This document shows, piece by piece, positions 50,725-62,308 of a DNA stretch of 64,000 bases. The translations under genes and the position numbers were made by a program. The stretch is from Symsagittifera roscoffensis (lineage: Eukaryota; Xenacoelomorpha; Acoela; Convolutidae). Location of the stretch: assembly GCF_963678635.1 (NCBI RefSeq), contig NC_087065.1, positions 10,811,579-10,875,578 of the forward strand, in the 5' to 3' direction. The notes beneath the pieces are model-generated. The model had not been told where the DNA came from and searched no databases. It saw nothing but the letters and a program-made list of their open reading frames with translations. Every line of letters begins with the position of its first letter. Position 1 is the stretch's first letter.

Positions 50725-51804
50725 CTAAGCAAGCACATTCGATGGCAGCCCTCAAGCCACAAGGCCCAGCCCCAATCACCACAACTTTCTTCAACCAGCA
50801 TACGTTCTGCTTATCATACACTATGTTTTTCAGCTTATCATTCAGACATTTGGACACATTCGCAAAAGTTTTCGACTCTGCGAGCAGCTTCGAACCCAAA
50901 TTTCGGAATGTTTTGGAACGACTCAAAGCCGCATCTACATCGCAAATTTTAGTCAGTTGTTTGAAAGTGAGTAAAATTTCTGCAAGTTCTGTAGAACTTG
51001 CAAATTGATTGAAAAGCTGCAAAACTGATTTTTGTTTCCTGATTTCCTTCCACGAAAAATGTTCACTCATGTTCGAAACTTCGTCAAATTGGTCCAAATT
51101 TTCATCCAAATTAAATGTTTCTTCAGGCTGCAAAGTCAGACTGTCATCTAATGAAGAAAACTCATTTTTCTTCGTTTCACCAGATGTGTTTGATTCAAGA
51201 TGCTCACAACGAGCGTTTGATTTTTCGCTGCGTTCAGAATGTAAAGCACTGGTGTTTTCGTCCAAAAAACCATCAGAATTGACAGCCAATTTTTGCGGAG
51301 GCCTATAATATTTGTTTTTATTCACATGACCACTATTGTAACTGCTGAAACCTTCAGTAGAAACTGAAAAAGAAGCGGTGACGTCACGGTTTTCTGTTTT
51401 TCTAGACGTGAGTTGAAGAGGATAATTTTCGGACTGCGTTGATTCGTAGTTCTCGCCTGTCGGCGATTCTAGAATTCTCGGCGTCGCAAGTCGTGGAATG
51501 TTATACGAGAGCGATTTTAACTTCTCTAAGTTTCGCATAGAAGTGCAACTGCTTACAGACGAAAGCGTTATCTCTACCGGTTCACTGACAACATTGTTAC
51601 GTTTGTGTTTCAGTCTAGGAGTTCTAGGTCTTTTAGTCTTTCGTCGGCTAGTTGAACGCGGGTCCAAGTGAGTGCCAGTTACGTGTGTTCTCTCTGTTTG
51701 GCTGAAGTCGCTGCCATGCTCTTGGTGTGCATTTTCGTTGGCTGATGATTTAGCCGAACCTGGTGGTGACTCGTAGCTCTTGGAGACAAAAACTTGTGCT
51801 CGAC
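50725..51804 (-). CDS. MICAL-type gene, exon with N-terminal extension and first FAD motif
   Basis: 1,080 bp between the acceptor ATCAG (51805) and the donor GTAAGT (50724). The entry phase matches the exon at 58677-58860. The C-terminal 115 residues match MICALs: LFNQFASSTELAEILLTFKQ, then VVVIGAGPCGLRAAIE, the GxGxxG FAD dinucleotide motif. The codon split at the donor joins the next exon exactly as CLG-ARVVL. The first 240 residues are Ser/Thr/Glu-rich and low-complexity with basic patches (SRRKTKRPRTPRLKHKR), much longer than the usual MICAL N-terminus. Most of this exon is duplicated at 53571-54558. Confidence 0.88.
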
Positions 51805-53570
51805 CTGATAAAAATAAACAAATTGATCTAATATCATAAATCAAATTAAAGCTCTGGCAGAAGTTCTATATATATTTTGCTCAAATAAAACACTTAATAA
51901 AAACAAAGAAAGTAAAACAAAACAAGTAAAAAATGGGAAGACTTAGTTATTTTTTGCGTAATTTACATGCTACTCAATTTATCGATATCTTCTGCTAGAA
52001 AAAAGGTGCAGCCTATGCACAAAAACGTGAAAATCTAACCCAACTTATTGTAAAAAAAATAAGAGAAAACTTCGACGAGAATTGAGTCAAAATAGTTAGG
52101 AAACTCAGCAAACTATTTAGAACCCCTCATCTTCGGCAAAAACAATGAACACACCTTGGAATATTTTGGTTCATGTAATAGATAAAAAGCCTAACTATGA
52201 AATCAGTTTTGGCTGTTGAAGACCTTTGCTTGCGATAAGTGATATTAAAAGCTATGCAAAAAATGTTAAAACAAAAACTCTAAAACAAGACTTTTATTTG
52301 CTTCACAGGAGACGTTTTTTTTTTGAATAGTTTAACATTAAAAATACGTAGTTTGACGTAATTGACGTAGCTTTACTAAATTAGCGTAGTTTTAAAAGTG
52401 TTAAAAGGTCGTCCTGATAAAGAAATCTGAAAAATTCGGAAAAACTGAACTAGCTAATAATTCGCTTAATGAAAAAAATCTGTTTTTTTTGTGATTAATG
52501 TTAGTTTTTCTATACTAATTATTATTGCGCCATGATAAAACAAAACAACGTATCGAATGAAATTATTGCAATAAAATATTTAACAGAAAACGATATCACC
52601 AAATTGATTTGAGGTTTTTGTAATGTTTTATCCATCATCTTTTTTGAACAGCCTGAAGATTTCAATGTTCGACTAATTGTTGTTTTCAGCTCTGACAAAA
52701 GCCCAAATATGCAAATCTACTCAAATTTCAGGTTTACTAATTTTTGTCTTTTTGAATCAAACCAACCTCCGGCCTTGAAAACGACCAAATAAAAGTCTTC
52801 CATCTCAATATCTAATTGTTCCAACTTTCGAAGAAAGTGACGGAATATTTGGGCTCGGGGTGGTTTTATTTCTTCAAACAAATATCGACCCTAGCCATTT
52901 TGACAAAGTTTATTTATATCAGTCAACAGGTATTGTTGTCTTGAGCTCAAAATAAAAAAAAAGATATTTTATCTGTGATTTTTTTTTGTAATCTTATGGG
53001 AATTTAAAAGACGACAATTTGGCCGATTAGGGATAATTATTTCATGCTATTAACGCATAAGCGGAGATTTAATCCGTCTTAGAAATCGTTCCAAACTGAG
53101 CTGAGGCATGCTATAGGGTCTATGTAACACTTTGCTATATGCTATATGTATCACTTTGTACTTAAAAAAACTTGCGACTTGATGATTTTCACAAACAAAA
53201 TTCTGAAAAAAATTGATTTTTATAAGACCAACAGTACTACGTAGACATTAAAGCGCAGTCGGAACTTTCAGGGCTTGCCAGTCTTCAAACAAAATTTCAG
53301 AAAATTGAAATAAACTTTGTACTGTGCTTGCCAAGTTTAATTCATTATGATTACAAATATTCTTCAGCTTTGGTTGACATATTTTTACGGTGCAAAAATA
53401 TCTCCATAAAAATAAGTTTTTCTTCAATTACGAGTAGATGTTAAATTGAAAATCCAACAAAAGAACAAAATTATTCTCCGGCCGCATGAGCATTCATTTT
53501 TGAAAAAATGTGTCGATTTTATATTTGACAATGCTCTGTTAATTATTCTTCAGAAAGAAAGAATTTAACA
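50820..53570. repeat. Tandem duplication, copy 1 (2.75 kb)
   Basis: Begins ACACTATGTTTTTCAGC and matches 53571-56316 throughout with a few percent differences by eye. It contains the MICAL exon except its last about 95 bp, the preceding intron part, and a dispersed repeat copy (52806-53290). Confidence 0.92.
52806..53290 (+). repeat. Dispersed 0.5-kb repeat, copy 2
   Basis: Starts TTCCAACTTTCGAAGAAAG and shares GCTCGGGGTGG, the ACGCATAAGCGGAGATTTAA segment and a GCAGTCGGAAC end with 57086-57600. Lies within tandem copy 1. Confidence 0.65.
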
Positions 53571-54558
53571 CTATGTTTTTCAGCTTATCATTCAGACATT
53601 TGGACACATTCGCAAACGTTTTCGGCTCTGCGAGCAACTTTGAACCCAAATTTCGAAATGTTTTGGAACGACTGAAAGCCGCATCTCTATCGCAAATTTT
53701 AGTCAGTTGTTTGAAAGTGAGTAAAATTTATGCAAGTTCTGTAGAATTTGCAAATTGATTGAAAAGTTGCAAAACTGATTTTTGTTTCCTGATTTCCTGC
53801 CACGAAAAATGTTCACTCATGTTCGAAACTTCGTCAAATTGGTCCAAATTTTCATCCAAATTAAATGTTTCTTCAGGCTGCAAAGTCAGACTGTCATCTA
53901 ATGAAGAAAAATCATTTTTCTTCGTTTCACCAGATGTGTTTGATTCAAGATGCTCAAAACGAGCGTTGGATTTTTCGCTGCGTTCAGAATGTAAAGCACT
54001 GTTGTTTTCGTCCAAAAAACCATCAGAATTGACAGCCAATTTTTGCGGAGGCTTATAATTTTTATTTTTATTCACATGACCACTATTGTAACTGCTGAAA
54101 CCTTCAGTAGAAACTGAAAAAGAAGCGGGGACGTCACGGTTTTCTGTTTTTTTTAGACGTGAGTTGAAGAAGATATTTTTTGGACTATGTTGATTCGTAA
54201 ATTTCGCCTGTCGGCGATTCTAGAATTCTGGGCGTCGCAAGTCGTGGAATGTTATACGAGAGCGATTTCAACTTCTCTAAGTTTCGCATAGAAGTGCAAC
54301 TGCTTACAGACGAAAGCGTTCTTTCTACCGGTTCACTGAAAACATTGTTACGTTTGTGTTTCAGTCTAGGAGTTCTAGGTCTTTTAGTCTTTCGTCGGCT
54401 AGTTGAACGCGGGTCCAAGTGAGTGCCAGTTAAGTGTGTTCTCTCTGTTTGGCTGAAGTCGCTGCCATGCTCTTGGTGTGCATTTTCGTTGGCTGATGAT
54501 TTAGCCGAACCTGGTGGTGACTCGTAGCTCTTGGGGACAAAAACTTGCGCTCGACCTG
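53571..54558 (-). pseudogene. Duplicated, decayed copy of the MICAL exon
   Basis: Corresponds to 50820-51804. It lacks the exon end with the GxGxxG motif and the donor site, because the duplication starts inside the exon. It carries an in-frame TAA (about 53730; GAA in copy 1 is TAA here) and a one-base length change in the T-run at about 54147, among other differences. The acceptor (CTGATAAAA side, about 54559) looks intact, so the copy could still be recognised as an exon start in the intron upstream of the real one. Confidence 0.85.
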
Positions 54559-55561
54559 ATAAAAATAAATAAATTGATCAAATATCATAAAGCAAATTAA
54601 AGCTCTTGCAGAAGTTCTATGTAAATTTTGCTCATATAAAAACACTTAATAAAAATAAAAAAAAAGTAAAAAATGGGAAGACTTAGTTATTTTTTCCGTA
54701 ATTTAAATGCTACTCAATTTATTGATTTCTTCTGCAAGAAAAAAGATGCGGTCTATGCCCAAAAACGTGAAGATCTAACCCAACTTATTTTTTTTAAAAA
54801 ATAAGAGAAAACTTCGAGGAGAATTGAGTCAAAATAGTTAGGAAACTCAGCAAACTATTTAGAACCCCTCATCTTTGGCAAAAACAATGAACACACCTTG
54901 GAATATTTTGGTTCATGTAATAGGTAAAAAGCCTAACTATGAAATCAGTTTTGGCTGTTGAAGAACTTTGCTTGCGATAAGTGATATTAAAAGCTATGCA
55001 AAAAATGTTAAAACAAAAACTCTAAAACAAGACTTTTATTTGCTTCACAGGAGACGTTTTATTTTTGAATAGTTTAACATTAAAAATACGTAGTTTGACG
55101 TAATTGACGTAGCTTTACTAAATTAGCGTAGTTTTAAAAGTGTTAAAAGGTCGTCCTGATAAAGAAATCTGAAAAATTCGGAAAAACTGAACTAGCTAAT
55201 AATTCGCTTAAAGAAAAAAATCTTTTTTTTTTGTGATTAATGTTAGTTTTTCTATACTAATTATTATTGCGCCATGATAAAACAAAACAACTTATTGAAT
55301 GAAATTATTGCAATAAAATATTTAACAGAAAACGAAATCACCAAATTGATTTGAGGTTTTTGTAATGTTTTATCCATCATCTTTTTTGAACAACCTGAAG
55401 ATTTCAATGTTCGACTAATTGTTGTTTTCAGCTCTGACAAAAACCCAAATATGCAAATCTATTCAAATTTCAGGTTTTACTAATTTTTGTCTTTTTAAAT
55501 CAAACCAGCCTCCGGCCTTGAAAACGACCAAATAAAAGTCTTCCATCTCAATATCTAATTG

Positions 55562-56035
55562 TTCCAACTTTCGAAGAAAGTGACGGAATATTTCGGCTCG
55601 GGGTGGTTTTATTTCTTCAAACAAATATCGACCCTAGCCATTTTGACAAGGTTTATTTATATCAGTCAACAGGTATTGTTGTCTTGAGCTCAAAATATAA
55701 AAAAAGATATTTCATCTGTGATTTATTTGTAATCTTATGGGAATTTAAAAGATGACAGTTTGGCCGATTAGGGATAAATATTTCGTGCTATTAACGCATA
55801 AGCGGAGATTTAATCCGTCTTAGAAATCGATCCAAACTGAGCTGAGGCATGCTATAGGGTCTATGGAACACTTTGCTATATGCTATATGTATCACTTTGT
55901 ACTAAACAAAACTTGCGACTTGATGATTTTCACAAACAAAATTCTGAAAAAAATTGATTTTTATAAGACCAACAGTACTACGTGGACATTAAAGCGCAGT
56001 CCAGTCGGAACTTTCAGGGCTTGCCAGTCTTCAAA
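55562..56035 (+). repeat. Dispersed 0.5-kb repeat, copy 3
   Basis: Duplicate of copy 2, carried along by the tandem duplication. Confidence 0.65.
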
Positions 56036-56316
56036 CAAAATTTCAGAAAATTGAAATAAACTTTCTACTGTGCTTGCCAAGTTTTTTTCATTATGATTAA
56101 AAATATTCTTCAGCTTTGGTTGACATATTTTTACGGTGCAAAAATATCTCCATAGAAATAAGTTTTTCTTCAATTACGAGTAGATGTTAAATTGAAAATC
56201 CAACAAAAGAACAAAATTATTCTCCGGCCGCATGAGCATTCATTTTTGAAAAAATGTGTCGATTTTATATTTGACAATGCTCTGTTAAATATTCTTCAGA
56301 AAGAAAGATTTTAACA

Positions 56317-57085
56317 ATTGTTTATCTACGTTACCACACAGACTCGCCAAAGAAAGTTGAAAAAAAATTTTCCACTCTTGAACCAATCAAGGATTTAAAA
56401 ACGTTTAAAGTGTGTTTCAGTAATTGAAACAAAGCTAAGAGGTTGAATTTCATTTCAAATAATGGTAGAGCGAGCAAGCAAGACAATTTGCAACAAGTTC
56501 ACTTTACTCAAATACCTTAGTTAAATTATTTTAGTTTGATTTTTAGATTTGTTAAAAATATATTGTTCCCACTTTCGAACAAAATGAGGAAAATATATGC
56601 CCGGGGTGTTTTTTTATTCAGACCAATTTTATAGACATCTACTGCCTGCGTATGAGTATCGATCCGGTAATATTGTGATTGCCAAGCGAACAAGCGAGTA
56701 TGCCTGCACTTGACTACTGGGCTGATTTACTGATGGGTTAAAGTTTTTATACTGTGTTTCAATACGCGAATTATTTATTATTGGCAAATTATCCGCACTC
56801 GTAATAGTTCAAAAATGATTGAGGCAATTTAATTGGTAGTATTAATTTTAGCACATTGACATCATCAGCCTAAAAATAGTAGTTTGTCAATATTTCATAC
56901 ACTAAAAACGATTCGAGACCACTATGGGCAGTCGAAACACTCAAGGCTTTACCCTGATACGAGCAGTCTTGTTAACTCTTGTTTGGACTTGAGTTTGCAC
57001 TTCTTTCCGTCTCCCCAAACTTTACGTCTCTCCACGAGAAAAAAAATACAAAAGATGCTTTGTTTATTCTAACTTGTTTTAATTT
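56317..57085. other. Intronic, non-coding stretch
   Basis: Contains another fragment of the 0.5-kb repeat's end (GTTCCCACTTTCGAACAAAA at about 56566) and CCCTGATACGAGCAGTCTTG at about 56952. No exon supported. Confidence 0.4.
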
Positions 57086-57600
57086 TTTTCCGACTTTCGA
57101 TACGAAAGTAACGGAATATTTGTGCTCGGGGTGGGTTTTTTTTTCTTCAGACAAATTTCGACTTTTAACTAGCCAATTTTGACGGAACTTTTAAATTATT
57201 CGAAAGTATTGTTCTCCTGAGCTCAAATTTGAAAAAATATTTCACCTGTGATCAGTTTTCATAAAGTTACGGGGTTTTAAAGATTACCATTTTGGCCAAT
57301 TTGGGACAATTAACGCGCGATATTTTTCGCGTTATTAACGCGTAAGCGGAGAGTTAATCCGTCATAGAAATCTATTCAAATTGGTTGAAAGAACCTTATT
57401 TGCCATAATTGATTTGTTTCAAGGAGCGAATTCTATCCTTTTGTACTTTGTATGGCGTGTGGGGTGATGATTTTCATTAAAAAATTTCAAATTTCAGAAT
57501 TTTTTTTTTCATTTTGTTTTGTTTCATTTAATTTTTGAATGTCATTACTGCTCCATAAACCTTAAAAGGCAGTCGGATACAAGCAGTCTTTTTCAATTTA
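57086..57600 (+). repeat. Dispersed 0.5-kb repeat, copy 4
   Basis: Begins TTCCGACTTTCGATACGAAA with the palindrome ACTTTCGATACGAAAGT and ends AAGGCAGTCGGATACAAGCA. It is the closest match, inverted, to 44960-45495. Confidence 0.7.
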
Positions 57601-58676
57601 ATGCTTTTTGCTTGACACAGCAAAAGAAAATTCCTAATTTCAACTTTTAGTTCAGGATCCATGATAGATCGGCAGATAAAGTTCTAATGCTTAAGCGTTT
57701 TTTTTCGGCCTGATAAAAAAGTATGAATTGACATAAGAAACATAAGAAGCAAGCTGAAAACGTGTTGGTTTTCGTTATTTCCGTCTTTTTGCTTTTCTGT
57801 TATCTCGCCAAAAGTTAAAAAAGTAATGCACCAACTAACTTGAAATGTTTGTTGCCAATTTAAATTTTTTTAGAATAATTTGTAAAAGTGATACTCACCG
57901 CAAAAATGACAAAATAAGGATAGCAAGAAACAACAGTATTTTTATGTATGAAATACAACCAACTATTGTTTCTTACTATCTTTATTATGTGAATTTTGAT
58001 CTCTGTATCACATACTATTGCCTTTAAATATCTGATTTAACCATATGTTTTCAAAACAGATGGCGCATTACTTTTTAAATTCAGGGAGAGAACAGAATAG
58101 CAAAAAGATGGATTTAGCAGAAATCAACAATTTTCAAATTTGCTGGTAAAATTTTTTTGTCATATCTTTTCATATCTCAATAGATCTGGATAGTCTCTGA
58201 GCATCCCTTTCTATCAGGGATTTTACACCAAATCTTAAAAATAGGAATAGTCGTTTGCTGTGCAAGTAGCACAAACTATTGCAACTACGGGCATTTTTGC
58301 AAACAAGACTGAAAACTAAACAAATTTTAATTCCCAAATTTAAAATATTTTGTTGGAGCAATCTTTGTCAATTTTCATTTGCAGAGAAAAGTGTGAGACG
58401 AAAGCTGAGCTGCCGAAAAAATGAGCAAAATGTTTTTAGAATCGCAATCAAAAGAGCTTGAATATAATTCCAAATTTTACCCTCCAAGTTTTCATAACAC
58501 TACCTGACATTCGGCAGAAAAAATCCTTCTACGTCTTCGCCCTGAATGAGTAGCCGAAAGAACAAAATGCAAAAATCATGTTGAGGCGAAAAAAAAGAAT
58601 GAAAATAAGCTGCGCTTACAACCGGTTGGTCATAATTGCTTCGATAAGCTAGTTCCAATTCATAAGGCAGCCCAAC
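57601..58676. other. Non-coding stretch
   Basis: Nothing supported. The 45-bp piece at 58240-58290 is related to 43165-43210. Confidence 0.45.
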
Positions 58677-58860
58677 CTGTTATTGCGGGAAGTTGTTTGA
58701 GGATGCGGTTGATGCGGTCGTGCAGCTCAGCTAAAGACTCCTTTGAGTACTGGTCATCATCACCCGGGTCCACTCCCCCCTGAGTGTCGCCACTTTTGCT
58801 GGTCGGCATCAGAATCGGATCAACCCGCCTATCCTTGCGCACATGAGCCCTCTCCTTTTT
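58677..58860 (-). CDS. Upstream exon, probably of the MICAL-type gene
   Basis: 184 bp from the acceptor TTTACAGCTTTAG (58861) to ACAG|GTTGGG (58676). It is open in phase 0 and ends in phase 1, which fits the acceptor at 51804. It encodes KKERAHVRKDRRVDPILMPT, an acidic middle (GGVDPGDDDQYSKES) and the helical LAELHDRINRILKQLP. I recognise no domain. Attribution to MICAL rests on strand, order and phase only. Confidence 0.55.
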
Positions 58861-59532
58861 CTAAAGCTGTAAAAAAAGCCATTTCAAAAATTGTACTTTC
58901 AGTTCACAGCCGGCACTCTATGAAAAGTAAGGCTTTGTAGTTATGGGTAATCAAGCTCAAAATGTGAAAATATGAGTAATTTTTTAAAAATCTTTTCAAG
59001 TCTTGATGATTTGAAGCAGGAACAAACCCGATTAAAAATTTTATAAGTCTCCATTTCACAGTCCCTTTATAAAAAATTCATTGAAGTTATGGGTAATCCA
59101 GTTCAAAAGGTGCATAATTTTTCTTTTTCATCTCAAGGTTTGATTTGAATCGTTTTTCTTCGTAATTGATTTTTCTGCAATCATTGCATTTGAAACCTAA
59201 TCTCGAACTGGCTAATTAATAAAGAAGGAAAATAAATATAGATGACATAATAATGTAACAATTTTTGTTTTCATGATAAAATGAGACACTTACTTATTCA
59301 AAATTTGAAATTTCATGGCAGAAATTACAGTTAATTTTGGTTACTCTGGCTGTTTCTTAGTCATATTTATGTTTTGTCCAAACTTGGTCTTGATAGCAGT
59401 TTAGATTATTTCATTACTTACCTTGAGTGACTGACTTATAATGGCGAGAGGTGAAATCGGTTAGCAATTTTTTTTCCAAGAAACCGTCTCTTTAATATAC
59501 TAACTGGCTATTTAAAGGAGGAAAACTGTAAA
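58861..59532. other. Non-coding stretch before gap
   Basis: A/T-rich. TATGGGTAATCNAGNTCAAA occurs twice (about 58941 and 59091). No gene. Confidence 0.45.
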
Positions 59533-59732
59533 NNNNNNNNNNNNNNNNNNNNNNNNNNNNNNNNNNNNNNNNNNNNNNNNNNNNNNNNNNNNNNNNNNNN
59601 NNNNNNNNNNNNNNNNNNNNNNNNNNNNNNNNNNNNNNNNNNNNNNNNNNNNNNNNNNNNNNNNNNNNNNNNNNNNNNNNNNNNNNNNNNNNNNNNNNNN
59701 NNNNNNNNNNNNNNNNNNNNNNNNNNNNNNNN
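59533..59732. other. Assembly gap (200 N)
   Basis: A run of exactly 200 N. Confidence 1.
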
Positions 59733-61882
59733 GATCCAAATTTTGCAAAAAAAAAATGAAATTAAGAGTGGAATTAACAACCATTTTTAATCTATGACAA
59801 ATCAAATCAAACGGATAAAAATGTTTATGCTTAGTTAGCTCATTGAATGGTTCCAGATGAAATTTTTTCGCAGTTTTGAGAAATTTTTTGTAAAGTGTAC
59901 ACAAAACTGCAAAATTAGGCGTTTTGAAACTTCAAAGTCACTTAGCTTGATCAATTATTCAGACTGTATTCAATAGTTTTCACTAGGTTTGATTTAAGTA
60001 GAAGAAAATTCATATCTGAATCAATTGAAACGTTTCAATCTGAGCAAAAAAAAACAAAAAAAAGACATTTTCAAAAACTTCCCTGGTTAAAGGTGACAAA
60101 ATTGTGCAATTTTTGTCATTTTTGCTCCGAATGGCAAAGATCTTAATTTAGTGACTATGATTGGGTTTTTCTTTATTAAGACTATGTTACGCGTTTTTTG
60201 AGCTCCTATGTTTTTTTTTAAATGTTTCAATCGATGACAAAAAGTTCATTCGCGTGAAATCTTAATTGTACCATGTTTGTTCAACTATGACAGTGTTTGT
60301 TCTGTGTCCGGCGTTTTGGATGCTGTTTGGAGCAGAACGGGTAATTCCTGTCACCCCTCTAGGGATAGGGGTCAGAGTCGACCCCTCTCCGCCCAATTAA
60401 CAGTAATCACCTTCAAATTGCATCCGCCACAACACATGTTATTTCTCACTTTATACCATACCTCTTTTTATCATTGAGGGCATCTTACCCTGTGAAGTTG
60501 AAAGTAATAGTATCTTATATTTTATACTAAGTGGACGTTACATTGGTTCAATTTTCTTTACAAGTTCATCATTTTCCAATCTATTTTAAAAACAATAAAA
60601 TTAAGTGATTTGTTAGAAAAAAAGTAAAAAAAAAGAAACGCGCAGGAAAAATTTTATGTCTAGAGCTGAAAATAAAATAAAAATTCTGAAAAACAAGTTA
60701 ACCCAAAAATTTTAGGACAGAAAATTTTTAAAAAACTCAAAGATCCGGTAATACTATTTGCAAAAGAATCGACAATGAAAAACGCCATTGATCGAGTCCC
60801 ACTAGCCTTTAAAACTAATAGCGTCAACAGACCATCAAAGCATATTAAGTAGTAAAACGCAATTTTAATTAACTCTTCAAACTTGCCTCAAACTAAATGT
60901 GTATTTGAATAGGCATTTTCCGGATCTTAACCGGAAATTAAATCAGCCCGAAAGCGTTAATTGAAGTCAAGAAACCTTCTGATTATTTGAGTTAGGCTTT
61001 GGTTTTGTCTGGATTCACAAAGCATGGCTTCCAGTTGCAGAAAAACGAGTCAAAACAGTCTTGACTGTCAGTCAAAAGGCGGAAGCTTAAGGTAAGGAAC
61101 CCAAATTTTTGCCCGCGGTCACTTTTTACCAAAACAAGTGAACTCTAATCCTTCAACCCATATTTATTTATATTGATCAGTACCAAGTAAAGAACTCATT
61201 TGACAAACCCTCAGTCTTTTGTTCCGACTTTCGAGGTTTGTAAGGAACTATTTATTTGCCGTTGTTTGTTGAATTTAAACGGTAATATTTGGAAGAGAGT
61301 AAACAACACTAACTTTTAAGGATTAAGTTCTTCTTCGTGCCAGGTAAGTAAGTTAAACTTCGGTCATTTTCCATAATTAAGTTATTAGTAATTGCTTTGA
61401 AGTCATTTTTTGTTTCATTTTAACATACTTGGTTGCTTGGTTGCTTAATTTTGTTAAATTTTAAACAGTTTGACAGTTTAAAACCATTTACTGCTATACG
61501 CACGTGTTTTTTTCGTTATTCGCTCCCAAATTTTCAGCCATTTTCAAGTACCAATAATTATTACACCAAAGCCACCCAATTAACCCAATGTCTCGTCTCA
61601 TTAGGTAGGAAATATTATGATCGGAAATTGAGCATACATGGAATTGAACAATATTGGTGACAATTTCAATTTTCGCATATTTTGAGTAGTTCTTAGGTTG
61701 AAAATTGAATTAAAAATTATTGGCTAAATTCTGTTTATGCTCAAATTCTTACAGTTTAATTTTCCGAAGAAACCCTGTCATATTATGTAGTTGTTTTTAA
61801 CTTCTCACAGTACCAAACGAGTAATTGAAATCAAGAAGTGAAAACAAGACTTCTCGCATCAGGGCAAATACGTACTCTGCAG
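59733..61882. other. Non-coding stretch
   Basis: No supported gene. AGGGGTCAGAGTCGACCCCT (about 60365-60384) is a small inverted repeat. TTCCGACTTTCGAGG at 61222 is a fragment of the 0.5-kb repeat end. Confidence 0.45.
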
Positions 61883-62308
61883 CAGGGGCGGATCTAGGAT
61901 TTTCTCCTATGGGGGTGGACGGATTTTCAAAAAATTTCGCAAACTTGTCGACTTTTTTTTAGGTCGACCAAGTTAATTTTCTGAGCTCTCCTAAATCACT
62001 ATAGAGACCCCATTTTGAACAAATTTTCAGCGCCGCAGCCAAAATTCTGAAAAAAAAAACAGGCCAAAAAAGGCGTTTTTAGGCAATTTTTGGAAAACTT
62101 TGAGCAAAAAATCACGTTTTTTCGGCTCGCGCTCCCCCCTCAAAATTAATGTTTATTGGCGCCCAAGGCGCCTTTAGAAAAGTTTTAGGGTCCGTCACTA
62201 AAAATGGATCTCAAAATAATACAAAGGGGGGACCCTTTGGGTCGGCAGGGGTTCGATTTTCCGAAAAGAGGAACGTCCGCCCCCCCCCCCCCCCTATATC
62301 CGCTGGTG
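61883..62308. mobile_element. hAT-like non-autonomous element, 426 bp
   Basis: The left end CAGGGGCGGATCTAGG and the right end (reverse complement CACCAGCGGATATAGG) are inverted repeats. Identical 8-bp flanks CTCTGCAG are at 61875-61882 and 62309-62316. Long C-run near the right end. No transposase. Confidence 0.82.

Larger units (their letters stand above)
53571..56316. repeat. Tandem duplication, copy 2
   Basis: Direct repeat of 50820-53570. The junction at 53570 shows AACA shared by both ends, suggesting microhomology at the breakpoint. Both copies carry the same nested dispersed repeat, so the duplication is younger than that insertion. Confidence 0.92.

Noticed and set aside
40955-58290. 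Three related 45-bp pieces (about 40955-41005, 43165-43210, 58240-58290), possibly exons encoding a Cys/Leu-rich peptide
   Set aside because: Frames are interrupted and splice sites absent; more likely remnants of a dispersed repeat.
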